Assembly: GCF_013778325.1 (NCBI RefSeq)
Contig: NZ_JACEIB010000007.1
Location: 186,001 to 250,000, forward strand
Direction of reading: 5' to 3'
Length of the DNA stretch: 64,000 nt
Source of the DNA: Sphingomonas chungangi
GTDB taxonomy: Bacteria; Pseudomonadota; Alphaproteobacteria; Sphingomonadales; Sphingomonadaceae
Each line of letters begins with the position of its first letter. The stretch's first letter is position 1. The notes below the pieces were generated by a model. The model was not told where the DNA came from. It did no database searches and worked only from the letters and a program-made list of their open reading frames with translations. The position numbers and the translations under genes are program-made. Shown piece after piece: positions 43,870-52,832 of this stretch.

Positions 43870-46482
43870 ATGGATCAGCACAGCGCCATCGCGACTCCGC
43901 CCGCCCCGACCCTCCGCCTCGATTACCGTCCGCCGGCCTGGCTGGTGCCGTCGATGCGGCTGGATTTCGATCTCGATGCGGCGGCGACTCGCGTGCGCGC
44001 GACACTAGAGGTCGAGAAGAACCTCACCGACGGCGCGCCGCGCGGGCCGCTCGCGCTGGACGGTGCGCCGGGGATGAAGCCGGTGTCGGTAAAGATCGAT
44101 GGCCGACTGCTCGCAGAAGGCGAGTGGCGGGTCGAGGACGACCAGCTCGTCATCGACCTCGTCGGCCCCAAGCACGTCGTCGAAACCGAGGTGGTCATCT
44201 CGCCGGATAAGAACACGCAGCTGATGGGGCTCTATGCGTCCGGCGGCCTGCTCTGCACCCAGTGCGAGGCGGAGGGATTCCGCCGGATCACCTTCTTCCC
44301 CGATCGGCCCGACGTTCTCTCGCGCTACACCGTGAAGATGATCGCCGACCGCGCGCTCTATCCGGTGCTGCTCGCCAACGGCGATCTCGTCGGTGAGGGT
44401 GAGGCGGAGGATGGCCGCCACTGGGCCGAATGGCGCGATCCCTTCCCCAAGCCCTGCTACCTGTTCGCGATGGTTGCGGGCGACCTGAAGGCCAATCGCG
44501 ACAGCTTCACCACCATGTCCGGCCGCGAGGTGCAGCTCGGCATCTGGGTACGCGAGGCCGATCTGCCGCGCACCGAACATGCCATGGGGGCGCTCAAATC
44601 CTCGATGGCGTGGGACGAAACGGTCTATGGCCGCGAATATGATCTCGGCATCTTCAACATCGTGGCGGTAGCCGATTTCAACTTCGGCGCGATGGAGAAT
44701 AAGGGCCTCAACGTCTTCAACTCGCGCTACATCCTCGCCGATCCCGAGACGGCAACCGATGCCGATTACGATGCGATCGCGGGCGTCGTGGCGCACGAGT
44801 ATTTCCACAACTGGTCGGGCAACCGCGTCACCTGCCGGGACTGGTTCCAGCTGAGCCTGAAGGAAGGCTTCACCGTCTTCCGCGACCAGGAATTCTCCGC
44901 CGATCAGGGCAGCCGCGCGGTCAAGCGGATCGAGGACGTCCGCGTGCTGCGCGCGGCGCAATTCCCCGAGGATGGCGGACCGCTGGCGCATCCGATCCGG
45001 CCCGACAGCTATCTGGAGATCAGCAACTTCTACACCGCGACCGTCTACAACAAGGGCGCCGAGGTGATCCGCATGCTGCACACCATGCTGGGGGCGGACG
45101 GCTTCCGGCGCGGCACCGATCTCTATTTCGAGCGTCACGACGGCACCGCCGCCACCTGCGAGGATTTCGTCCGCGCGATGGAGGACGCCAACGGTGCCGA
45201 TCTCGCGGATTTCCGACGTTGGTACAGTCAGGCCGGCACCCCGCGTGTCCGTGCCGCGCTGAGCCACGAGCCCGGCACCGCCAGGGCGCGGCTGACGCTG
45301 GAGCAGACCGTGCCGCCGACGCCGGGGCAGGACGATAAGCAGCCCATGCCGCTGCCGCTGCGCCTGGCCTTGTTCGGCGCAAAGTCCGGCAAGCCGATCG
45401 TGCCCGAGCGTATCCACGTGCTGCACGATGCGAGCGCCGAGATCCTTTTCGAGGGGGTGGACGAGCAGCCGGTGCTCTCGATCAACCGCGGCTTCTCGGC
45501 GCCGGTGATCGTCGAGACCAACCGCAGCTCGGCCGATCTCGCCTTCCTGTCGGGCCATGACGACGATCCCTTCGCCCGCTTCGAGGCGATGCAGCAGCTG
45601 ATGATCGACACGCTCGTCGCCGCGATCGAGGGGCGCGCGTTCGACGAGGAGGCGGTGATCGAGGCGGTGCGCAATACGCTGACCGACAAGGCGCTCGACG
45701 CCGCCTTTATCGGGGAGGCGGTGCTGCTGCCGAGCGAGGCATTCCTCGGCGATCAGCTGGCGGTGATCGATCCGTCGGCCATCCGCAAGGCGCGCTCCCA
45801 CCTGCGCCAGCGGCTCGGCCGCGAGCTGGAGGCGGAGTGGCGCGCCGCCTACGCCGCCTGCGCCGGCAACCGCTTCGAATATACGCCGTCCGCCAAAGGC
45901 CTGCGCCGGCTGCGCACGGTGGCGCTCGGCTATCTCGACGATGGCGGCGCGGCCGATGCGGCGAAGCTGGCGCTCGCCCAGTTCGAAGGCGCCGACAACA
46001 TGACCGACCGGCAAGGTGCCCTCTCCACGCTCGCCAACGGTACCGCGCCGGAGCGTGAGACGGCGCTCGCCGCCTTCTACGATCGCTACAAGGGCGATGC
46101 GCTGGTGCTGGACAAATGGTTCACCACGCAGGCGATCTCGATGCGCGACGATACCGCCGAGGCGGTGGAGAAACTGGCCCAGCATCCCGATTTCACATTG
46201 GCGAACCCCAACAGGATGCGCGCGCTGGTCGGTGCCTTCGCGGCCAACCAGTTCGCCTTTCACGTGGCCGACGGGCGCGGCTACCGCTTCGTGGCGGACA
46301 TGATCCTGAAGGCGGACAGGCTCAATCCGCAGTCGGCGGCGCGGCTGGTGCCGCCGCTCGGCCGCTGGCGGCGGTTCGAGCCGCGCCGCGCCGCGCTGAT
46401 GAAGGCCGAGCTGGAGCGGATCGTCGCGACGCCGGGCCTGAGCAAGGACGTATTCGAGCAGGCGAGCAAGAGTTTGGCCTAG
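43870..46482 (+). CDS. pepN: aminopeptidase N
   Basis: A zinc-dependent M1 aminopeptidase that removes N-terminal residues from peptides in the cytoplasm. The 870-residue protein has the GAMEN exopeptidase motif at 273-277 and HEYFHNW with H309, E310 and H313 plus the third ligand E332 (LKEGF). The C-terminal all-helical domain of the gamma-proteobacterial PepN type is present to the end (LSKDVFEQASKSLA). Divergent from the SDR gene and followed by a family C repeat. Confidence 0.96.
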   Translation: MDQHSAIATPPAPTLRLDYRPPAWLVPSMRLDFDLDAAATRVRATLEVEKNLTDGAPRGPLALDGAPGMKPVSVKIDGRLLAEGEWRVEDDQLVIDLVGPKHVVETEVVISPDKNTQLMGLYASGGLLCTQCEAEGFRRITFFPDRPDVLSRYTVKMIADRALYPVLLANGDLVGEGEAEDGRHWAEWRDPFPKPCYLFAMVAGDLKANRDSFTTMSGREVQLGIWVREADLPRTEHAMGALKSSMAWDETVYGREYDLGIFNIVAVADFNFGAMENKGLNVFNSRYILADPETATDADYDAIAGVVAHEYFHNWSGNRVTCRDWFQLSLKEGFTVFRDQEFSADQGSRAVKRIEDVRVLRAAQFPEDGGPLAHPIRPDSYLEISNFYTATVYNKGAEVIRMLHTMLGADGFRRGTDLYFERHDGTAATCEDFVRAMEDANGADLADFRRWYSQAGTPRVRAALSHEPGTARARLTLEQTVPPTPGQDDKQPMPLPLRLALFGAKSGKPIVPERIHVLHDASAEILFEGVDEQPVLSINRGFSAPVIVETNRSSADLAFLSGHDDDPFARFEAMQQLMIDTLVAAIEGRAFDEEAVIEAVRNTLTDKALDAAFIGEAVLLPSEAFLGDQLAVIDPSAIRKARSHLRQRLGRELEAEWRAAYAACAGNRFEYTPSAKGLRRLRTVALGYLDDGGAADAAKLALAQFEGADNMTDRQGALSTLANGTAPERETALAAFYDRYKGDALVLDKWFTTQAISMRDDTAEAVEKLAQHPDFTLANPNRMRALVGAFAANQFAFHVADGRGYRFVADMILKADRLNPQSAARLVPPLGRWRRFEPRRAALMKAELERIVATPGLSKDVFEQASKSLA

Positions 46483-46491
46483 CCGCCTGAT

Positions 46492-46610
46492 CCTCCCCCG
46501 CCAGGGGGAGGGTGGCGCGCGTAGCGTGACGGAGGGGGCGGGCGGCGGAGTTTGATCGGCCGGGGTATCGCAGTCCTCCCCTTCCGTCGCCACCTCCCCT
46601 GGCAGGGGAG
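46492..46610. repeat. family C intergenic repeat, copy 4
   Basis: Hairpin CTCCCCCGCCAGGGGGAG at 46493-46510 is followed by GTGGCGCGCGTAGCGTGACG, and the same design returns inverted as CCGTCGCCACC and CTCCCCTGGCAGGGGAGG at about 46580-46610. It separates two convergent operons (pepN and the mla operon). Confidence 0.7.
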
Positions 46611-46620
46611 GATGAAGACG

Positions 46621-47208
46621 TTACCGTCCCACCCAATCCGCGACCTGAGCCGCTACATCATTCGCGGCGGCGTTGATCGCAGCACCGGCGCTGCTCTCGT
46701 CGATCTTGCCGTTCACCGGCGCCTTCGCCTCGAAGCGGCGAGTCTCCACCTGATCGCCCGAGCGAACCAGCGTCGCGTCATAGACCACCGACGCCTGGTT
46801 GCCGCTGGCGTCGATCCCGAACTCGCTGATCCGTCCGCCGAGCCGCGGGCCGGACGTCAGGGCGGCGTCGCGTGGGGTCAGCGTCGGGCGGCCGGTGCGC
46901 GCCGTGATCGTCTCGGCAAGCAGGTCGCGGAAGATGTGGCTGGGCGCGTCGATCCACTGCGCGTCCTTCACATAGGCCACCTCGGTTGCGCCCACGCGCA
47001 CCGGCACACGGTTGTTCGACAGTTCCACCGGCGCCGACGGGAAGCTGACCGACACCGCCATGCCCTTGGCCAGAACCACGCCGCTGTTGGCCGGCGCCTC
47101 GGTGACGGGCGTCAGCCGCAGCAGCTGCGGCGGCACCTTGGCGCCGAAGCTGACACAGCCGGCCAGCACCAGCGGCAAGGCGATCAGGGGAAGGACACGC
47201 TTCGTCAT
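46621..47208 (-). CDS. ABC-type transport auxiliary lipoprotein
   Basis: A 195-residue lipoprotein with signal MTKRVLPLIALPLVLAGC (lipid Cys at 18) and a periplasmic domain of the PqiC-type auxiliary family (PPQLLRLTPV, then strands and helices). In related systems it sits at the outer membrane and works with the MCE protein. The ATG at 47208 is chosen because GGGGAG lies 6 bases upstream; other ATGs at 47211 and 47223 are in frame. Last gene of the mlaE-mlaF-mlaD operon. Confidence 0.85.
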   Translation of the reverse strand: MTKRVLPLIALPLVLAGCVSFGAKVPPQLLRLTPVTEAPANSGVVLAKGMAVSVSFPSAPVELSNNRVPVRVGATEVAYVKDAQWIDAPSHIFRDLLAETITARTGRPTLTPRDAALTSGPRLGGRISEFGIDASGNQASVVYDATLVRSGDQVETRRFEAKAPVNGKIDESSAGAAINAAANDVAAQVADWVGR

Positions 47209-47224
47209 CATATTCTCCCCCATC

Positions 47225-48163
47225 TCAATGCCCCTTATAATCCGGCAGCTTGCGGCCGAGCACGCCGCCGCCGCCCGAATTGAGCCGGTTAGCCGTCTGG
47301 GTCAGCGCCTCGGCCATGTCGGAGAGGTCGCGGACCAGCTGGTCGATCTGCGGCGCGGTCTGCTTGCTGAGCCTCTGCACGCCCGGCTTGGCCTGGTCGA
47401 TCATCTCGTTGAGATTGTCCGCGGCCTGCTTGGCCGACGCGATCGTCTTGTTGAGATTGTCCATCAGCGGGCGGCCCTGCTTGTCGAGCAGGTCGTTGGT
47501 CGTGCCGGCCACCTTGCTGATCTGCTCGGCCGCATCGCCCGCCTGCTTGATCGCCACCTGCGTGTTGGCGAGCGTCTGCTTCAGCTGCGGCGTCGCATCG
47601 GCGAGGTCGGACGAGACCTTGTCGATATTCTGCAGGATGTGGCGGATCGAATTCTGGTTGCGATCATCGAGCAACTGGCCGAGCCGGTCGGTCAGCACCT
47701 GCAGCTTCTTCATCAGCTCCGGCGCGGAATTGAGCAGGCCGGCGAGCGCTCCCGGCCGCGTCGGGATCACCGGCACGCCGAACGGCCCGACGTCGGTGAT
47801 CGGCGGCTCGCCCTTCTGCGCGCCGCCGAGATTGACCTGGGAGACGCCGGTGAAGCCGACGCCCGCGACGGTGGCGGTGGTGCCCTTCAGGATCGGGGTG
47901 TTCTCGTCCACCGAGATGCGCACGCGCACGAGGCTCGGCTGGTCCGGCATCAGCTTGATGTCGTCGATCTTGCCGACCGGCACGCCCGAAAAGGCGACCG
48001 CCGAACCCTTCGCCAGACCGTCCACCGAATTGGGGAAGAAGATGTCATATTCCCGCTGGTGGCCGTTGCCGACCTGCATCATCCAGATGATGAAGGCGAC
48101 CGCGATGGCGACGATGGCGAGCACCACCCCGCCGACGAGCACATGGTTAGAGCGCGTTTCCAT
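47225..48163 (-). CDS. mlaD: MlaD/MCE family lipid transport protein
   Basis: A 312-residue protein anchored in the inner membrane by one helix at about residues 8-28, with an MCE domain at about 35-115 (EYDIFFPNSVDGLAKGSAVAFSG) and a long helical C-terminal part (residues 150-290, DLADATPQLKQTLANTQVAI) that may form a coiled or tunnel-like stalk. MCE proteins form hexamers that pass phospholipids across the periplasm. Start ATG shares a base with the mlaF stop (TGATG). Longer C-terminal than E. coli MlaD, closer to the ttg2C/PqiB-like or Mce forms in length. Confidence 0.92.
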   Translation of the reverse strand: METRSNHVLVGGVVLAIVAIAVAFIIWMMQVGNGHQREYDIFFPNSVDGLAKGSAVAFSGVPVGKIDDIKLMPDQPSLVRVRISVDENTPILKGTTATVAGVGFTGVSQVNLGGAQKGEPPITDVGPFGVPVIPTRPGALAGLLNSAPELMKKLQVLTDRLGQLLDDRNQNSIRHILQNIDKVSSDLADATPQLKQTLANTQVAIKQAGDAAEQISKVAGTTNDLLDKQGRPLMDNLNKTIASAKQAADNLNEMIDQAKPGVQRLSKQTAPQIDQLVRDLSDMAEALTQTANRLNSGGGGVLGRKLPDYKGH

Positions 48164-49068
48164 CAAGTCCCCTCGTCGGTGCCAAGTTCGTCACTGCCGG
48201 TGAGCTTGGTCGCCTCTTGCGGGGAGAGGGCGTGCTTGCTCTCCTCCTCGGCGCGCTCGGCAGAGTCCTCGGCCGCGCGGCCGCGCGGTCCGTTGAAATA
48301 TTCCTGGATCCACGGGTGATCCAACGCCACCAGTTCCTCGATCGTTCCGACCGCCACCACCTTCTTGTCGGCGAGCACCGCGACGCGGTCGCAGATGGCG
48401 TAGAGCGTGTCGAGATCGTGGGTGATGATGAAGACGGTGAGGCCCAGCAGGTCGCGCAGCGTCTTGATCAGATTGTCGAACGCGGCGGCGCCGATCGGAT
48501 CGAGGCCGGCGGTCGGCTCGTCGAGGAAGATCAGTTCCGGGTCGAGCGCCAGGGCGCGGGCGAGGCCGGCGCGCTTGCGCATGCCCCCCGAAAGCTCGGA
48601 CGGATATTTGCTCGAGCTTTCCGGCGGCAGGCCGGAGGCGACGATCTTGTAGGTGGCGATCTCGTCGAGCAGCTGGTCGTCGAGCTTGGGATAATATTCG
48701 CGGATCGGCACCTGCACGTTCTCGGCCACCGAGAGCGTCGAGAAGAGCGCGCCGCCCTGGAACAGCACGCCCCAGCGCTTGCGCACCGCCTCCGATTCGA
48801 CATCGGAGCTGCCGCCGGTGGTGAGCTCGCCGAACACCTCCACCTCGCCGGCGGTGGGCTGCTGCAGCCCGATGATCGACCGCATCAGCACCGACTTGCC
48901 GGTGCCCGATCCGCCCACCACGCCGAGGATCTCGCCGCGCTTCACATCGAGATCGAGATTCTCGTGAACGACCTGCTCGCCGAAGCGGTTTTCGAGGCCG
49001 CGCACGCGGATGATGATATCGTCCTCGGGCTCCGGCGCGGGGCGGGGACGCTGGGCGCGGCTCGCCAT
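48163..49068 (-). CDS. mlaF: Mla-type ABC transporter ATPase
   Basis: A 301-residue ATPase with Walker A VGGSGTGKS, a Q-loop FQGGALFSTLS, signature ELSGGMRKRAG, Walker B LIFLDEPTAGLDP and ITHDLDTLY. This set matches MlaF/Ttg2A. The C-terminal 40 residues are acidic and of low complexity (EDSAERAEEES). Energises the MlaE permease. TGATG overlaps with the genes on both sides show tight translational coupling. Confidence 0.95.
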   Translation of the reverse strand: MASRAQRPRPAPEPEDDIIIRVRGLENRFGEQVVHENLDLDVKRGEILGVVGGSGTGKSVLMRSIIGLQQPTAGEVEVFGELTTGGSSDVESEAVRKRWGVLFQGGALFSTLSVAENVQVPIREYYPKLDDQLLDEIATYKIVASGLPPESSSKYPSELSGGMRKRAGLARALALDPELIFLDEPTAGLDPIGAAAFDNLIKTLRDLLGLTVFIITHDLDTLYAICDRVAVLADKKVVAVGTIEELVALDHPWIQEYFNGPRGRAAEDSAERAEEESKHALSPQEATKLTGSDELGTDEGT

Positions 49069-50177
49069 CAGATCCACCCGATCGAGGCGAAGAAGACGGC
49101 GAAGAAGGCGTCGAGCACGATCACCAGGAAGATCGACTGCACCACCGCGCTGGTGGTGCGCAGGCCCACCGCCTCGGCATTGCCTTCCACCTGCATGCCC
49201 TGGAAGCAGCCGGCCATGGCGATGATCAGCCCGAACACCGGCGCCTTGATGAGGCCCTGATAGACGTCGGTCATTGGCACGACCTCGCGGATGCGCGCGA
49301 CGAAGGTGACCGGCGGCAGGTTGAGCGACAGCCAGCTGAACAGTCCGCCACCGATCATCGCCATCATCGCCGCATAGAAAGCGAGGCAGGGCATCATCAG
49401 CACTGCCGCGATCACGCGGGGCAGCACCAGCGCCTCCATGGGGGCGAGGCCGATGGTGCGCATCGCGTCCACTTCCTCGGCGAGCTTCATCGATCCGATC
49501 TGCGCGGCGAAGGCGGAGCCGGATCGGCCGGCGACCATGATCGCGGTCATCAGCACGCCGAGCTCGCGCCAGGTCAGGCGGCCCACGAGGTTGATCGTAT
49601 AGACCTCGGCGCCGAACTGGCGCAGCTGGATCGCGCCCTGCTGGGCGATGACGATGCCGATCAGGAAGCTCATCAGGCCGATGATCGCGAGTGCGTCCAC
49701 GCCGACCACCTCGAACTGCTTGATCGTGGCGTTGGTGCGGAAGCGCTTGGGGTTCAGGATCACGTTCCAGAAGGCGATCAGCGTCGCGCCGAAGAAATCG
49801 ACGAGTCCGATCAGCGTGCGCCCGGCGATCGACGTCGCAGCGCCGACATGTTCCAGCACGCGGCGGAAGGAGGGGCCGTCGTCGGGCTTGATCTGGAACG
49901 GCTTGTCCACCGTGCCGACCTTCTCGATCAGCTCCTCGGCCTTCTCGCTCGCGCCCTCGACCTTGACGTCGTGGTCGCGCTTCAGCCGGTGGACGATCCA
50001 GGCGCCGACCGTGTCCATGCGATCGACGCCCGACAGATCGACCGTGTCGGGCGAGGTGTCGAGCCGCTCCAGCCGGTTCGGCACGTCGCCCAGCTGCGCG
50101 AGCGTCCAGCCGCCCGTGAAGCGGAGCGTCCGGTCTTCCTGCGTGAAGTCGGCGGCGGCGGCTTGGGCGGTCGTCAT
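49068..50177 (-). CDS. mlaE: MlaE-type permease with N-terminal STAS domain
   Basis: A 369-residue permease. The N-terminal 90 residues form a STAS-like domain (DTVDLSGVDRMDTVGAWIVHRL), which corresponds to the separate MlaB protein of E. coli, and the rest is the MlaE membrane domain (IGLVDFFGATLIAFWN, LGVLMTAIMVAGRSGSAFAAQIG, ALVLPRVIAAVLMMP). The fused form is common in alphaproteobacteria. The ATG at 50177 is taken as start; the frame continues upstream without coding signs. First gene of the operon; no MlaA or MlaC gene is in the window. Confidence 0.92.
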   Translation of the reverse strand: MTTAQAAAADFTQEDRTLRFTGGWTLAQLGDVPNRLERLDTSPDTVDLSGVDRMDTVGAWIVHRLKRDHDVKVEGASEKAEELIEKVGTVDKPFQIKPDDGPSFRRVLEHVGAATSIAGRTLIGLVDFFGATLIAFWNVILNPKRFRTNATIKQFEVVGVDALAIIGLMSFLIGIVIAQQGAIQLRQFGAEVYTINLVGRLTWRELGVLMTAIMVAGRSGSAFAAQIGSMKLAEEVDAMRTIGLAPMEALVLPRVIAAVLMMPCLAFYAAMMAMIGGGLFSWLSLNLPPVTFVARIREVVPMTDVYQGLIKAPVFGLIIAMAGCFQGMQVEGNAEAVGLRTTSAVVQSIFLVIVLDAFFAVFFASIGWI

Positions 50178-50278
50178 GCGGTGCGGAGGATGCGGCAGAA
50201 CGAAGCCCCCGGCAAGCGGGCAGAATTTGTGTCGCGGATGAGATGCGTTGCGGCCGGAAACCTGCCAAAGGGGCGGCC

Positions 50279-51406
50279 ATGGGTTCGGAAGTGCATCAGG
50301 GCGTCGCGTTCCTCGGCGTCGCGCGAAACGATACGCGCGTCTTCGGGCTGACCCCCGCCGAGCGCGCGCGCCGCTTCGCCGCCAAGGCCAAACTGGCGCC
50401 GGTCGATCGGGTTCCCGCGCAAGGCCCGGTGATCGTCGCCGATCTTGGTTTCGCCTGGGATCCGGCCTGGCTCGCTTACCTACGCGATCATCGTGACCTG
50501 GCCGTGACATGGCGGGGCCGACCGGCGCTGGTCAGCTGTGCCGACGCTGCGCAGGCGGCCGCGGTGGCTGCCGCGATCGAGGCGGGCGCGCCGTTGCCGC
50601 CGGGCCTTGCCGTTCAGGATGCCGAACTCGACGCCAGCCTCTACAATGCGTCGCTGCGCAAGCGCGAGAACGCCTATCTGCTGCCGCTGGCGCCCGAAGC
50701 CGTGCGGGTCATCGAGAAGGCCAGCTACGACGCCAGCTACAAGGGGGTGACCGATATCCTCACCCTCTATCTGTGGCGGGGCGCGGCGTTCTACATCACC
50801 CGCTGGGCAGCGTACATGCGGATGACGCCCAACATGATCACCCTGTTCGGCATGATACTGTGCGTCTGGGCCTTTTTCCTGTTCTGGGAAGGGCATTTCG
50901 CCGCGGGCCTGCTGGTCGGGCTGGTCTTCATGGTGCTCGACACGGTCGACGGCAAACTGGCGCGCTGCACCGGCACTTCGTCCGAATGGGGCAACATCCT
51001 CGATCACGGCGTCGACCTCGTCCACCCGCCCTTCTGGTACTGGGCGTGGGGGATGGGCTGTGCGGCGTGGGGGCTGGCCTTCGGATCGACCGAGTTCTGG
51101 ACGATCATGATCGTGCTGGTCGCCGGCTACGCCGTGCAGCGCGCGATCGAGGGCGCGTTCATCGCGGCCTTCGGCATCCATATCCATGTCTGGGAGCGGA
51201 TCGACAGTCGCTTCCGCCTGATCACCGCGCGCCGCAACCCGAACTACATCCTGATGTTCGCGAGCCTGATCGTGATGCGGCCGGACTGGGGGCTGATCTG
51301 GGTGGCATGGTGGACGGCGCTCTCCTGCCTGTTCCATCTCGTCCGGCTGGGGCAGGCCTATGCGGTACGGGCAAAGGGGCGAGAGGTGGTCTCTTGGTTG
51401 GTCTGA
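50279..51406 (+). CDS. CDP-alcohol phosphotransferase, membrane protein with extra N-terminal domain
   Basis: A 375-residue enzyme with an N-terminal soluble part of about 150 residues (no recognised fold; PAQGPVIVADLGFAWDPAWL) followed by a CDP-alcohol phosphotransferase domain. The signature is perfect: D221-T-V-D224-G225-x2-A228-R229-x8-G238-x3-D242-x3-D246. The domain transfers an alcohol phosphate from a CDP-alcohol to an acceptor alcohol, normally building phospholipid headgroups. ATG 50279 has AAAGGGGCGG upstream. Its last 13 bp overlap the next gene. The neighbours, a nucleotidyltransferase and a HAD phosphatase, suggest one pathway. Confidence 0.88.
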   Translation: MGSEVHQGVAFLGVARNDTRVFGLTPAERARRFAAKAKLAPVDRVPAQGPVIVADLGFAWDPAWLAYLRDHRDLAVTWRGRPALVSCADAAQAAAVAAAIEAGAPLPPGLAVQDAELDASLYNASLRKRENAYLLPLAPEAVRVIEKASYDASYKGVTDILTLYLWRGAAFYITRWAAYMRMTPNMITLFGMILCVWAFFLFWEGHFAAGLLVGLVFMVLDTVDGKLARCTGTSSEWGNILDHGVDLVHPPFWYWAWGMGCAAWGLAFGSTEFWTIMIVLVAGYAVQRAIEGAFIAAFGIHIHVWERIDSRFRLITARRNPNYILMFASLIVMRPDWGLIWVAWWTALSCLFHLVRLGQAYAVRAKGREVVSWLV

Positions 51407-52161
51407 CCGCGCTGCTGCTGGCGGGGCGGCGGCCGGGCACCGATGCGCTGGCGGCGAGCCGGGGCGAGACGCTCAAGGCACTGATCCCGGTCGCGGGCAC
51501 GCCGATGGTGGCGCGCGTGGTCGAAACCCTGTTCGCGACGCCCGACATCGCGCAGGTCCGCGTGATGACGCAGGACACGGCGGCGATCGGCGCCGTGCTG
51601 CCGGACGATCCGCGCCTCGGCTTCCTGCAATCGGGCAGCGGCATCGCGCTGTCCGTCTCGTCGGCGTTGAGAAGCGGCGATGCGCCATTCCCGCTCTTCC
51701 TCACCACGGCGGATCATGCGCTGCTGCGGCCCGAGACGATCGTCGAGTTCCTGTCCGCCGCACAGGGCGCCGATGTTGCGGTCGGCGTGGTCGAGCGAGC
51801 GGTCGTGGAAGCGCGCTTCCCGCAGACGAAGCGCACGTGGCTGCGCTTCCGCAAGGGTGACTGGACGGGCGCCAATCTCTTCTATTTCGCCTCCCCCGCC
51901 GCACTGCCGGTGATCGAGAGCTGGGCCTCGGTCGAGCAGGACCGCAAAAAGGGCTACCGACTGATCGCCGGCTTCGGGATCGGCCTGCTGCTGCGTGCCG
52001 CCACCCGGACGATCACGCTGCACGACGCGGTGGCGCGAGCCGGCAGGCGGCTGGGCGCCAACGTGCGGATGGTCGGCCTCTCCGATCCGCTGGCGGCGGT
52101 GGACGTCGACAAGATCGCCGACCTCGAACTGGCCGAAGCGGTGCTGGAGGGCCGGGCGTGA
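51394..52161 (+). CDS. NTP transferase-domain nucleotidyltransferase (MobA-like)
   Basis: A 255-residue protein that begins MVGLTALLLAGRRPGTDALA; LLLAG at 7-11 and GRRPG form the NTP-binding start of the MobA/GlmU-N-like nucleotidyltransferase fold, and TLKALIPVAGTPMVARVVE is the expected Lys and helix. FLTTADHAL carries the metal-binding Asp region. The TTG at 51394 is the start: GAGAGG lies 7 bases upstream and no ATG or GTG is in position. It overlaps the phosphotransferase gene by 13 bp and the HAD gene by 4. Probably makes the CDP (or other NDP) donor used by that enzyme. Substrate unproven. Confidence 0.82.
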   Translation: MVGLTALLLAGRRPGTDALAASRGETLKALIPVAGTPMVARVVETLFATPDIAQVRVMTQDTAAIGAVLPDDPRLGFLQSGSGIALSVSSALRSGDAPFPLFLTTADHALLRPETIVEFLSAAQGADVAVGVVERAVVEARFPQTKRTWLRFRKGDWTGANLFYFASPAALPVIESWASVEQDRKKGYRLIAGFGIGLLLRAATRTITLHDAVARAGRRLGANVRMVGLSDPLAAVDVDKIADLELAEAVLEGRA

Positions 52162-52832
52162 CCGAGATCGCCATCTACGACATGGACCGGACGATCACGC
52201 GCACCGGCACCTATACGCCTTTCCTGATCCATGCCGCGCTGCACCGTGCGCCGTGGCGGCTTCTGTTCCTGCCCTTCGCACTGCTGGCGATGCTCGGTTA
52301 CGCGCTCAAGATGATGACGCGCGCGCGGCTGAAGGAGATCAACCAGTCGCTGCTGCTCGGCCGCCGAATTTCACGCGCGGACCTCGCCCCGCTCACCGCC
52401 AGCTTCGCCGAGCGCGTGTGGCAGCTCAACACCTTGCCCGGCGCACTCCGCCAGATCGAGGAGGATCGTGCCGCCGGCCGCCGCCTCGTCCTCGCTACAG
52501 CCTCCTACCGCCTCTATGTCGAGGCGATCGCTGCGAAGCTGCGCTTCGACGACGTGATCGCCACCAACTCGATCATCGGCATCGACGCGCGGGTGACGGC
52601 GAAGATCGATGGCGAGAATTGCTACGGCCCCGCCAAGCTCCGCATGATCGAGAGCTGGTTCAGGGCCGAAGGAATCGATCGCGCGAAGGTGAAGGTGCGC
52701 TTCTATTCGGACCACGCCTCCGACGCGCCGGTGATGGAATGGGCCGACGAGCCGTTCGCGGCCAATCCCAGCACGAAGATGCGCGCGCTCTCCGCGAAGC
52801 GGGGATGGCCCATCGTCGATTGGGACCTGTGA
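52158..52832 (+). CDS. HAD-IB family phosphatase
   Basis: A 224-residue HAD hydrolase with D8-M-D10-R-T12 (motif I, nucleophile D8), the ATASYRLY segment (motif II), K in AKLRMIE and YSDHASDAPVMEWAD (motif IV). A helical cap with the hydrophobic stretch FLIHAALHRAPWRLLFLPFA near residues 22-45 may bring it to the membrane. HAD-IB enzymes remove phosphate from phospholipid or sugar headgroups in some lipid pathways. GTG start at 52158 overlaps the nucleotidyltransferase stop (GTGA). The third gene of the cassette; its last base touches the convergent small gene. Confidence 0.87.
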   Translation: MTEIAIYDMDRTITRTGTYTPFLIHAALHRAPWRLLFLPFALLAMLGYALKMMTRARLKEINQSLLLGRRISRADLAPLTASFAERVWQLNTLPGALRQIEEDRAAGRRLVLATASYRLYVEAIAAKLRFDDVIATNSIIGIDARVTAKIDGENCYGPAKLRMIESWFRAEGIDRAKVKVRFYSDHASDAPVMEWADEPFAANPSTKMRALSAKRGWPIVDWDL

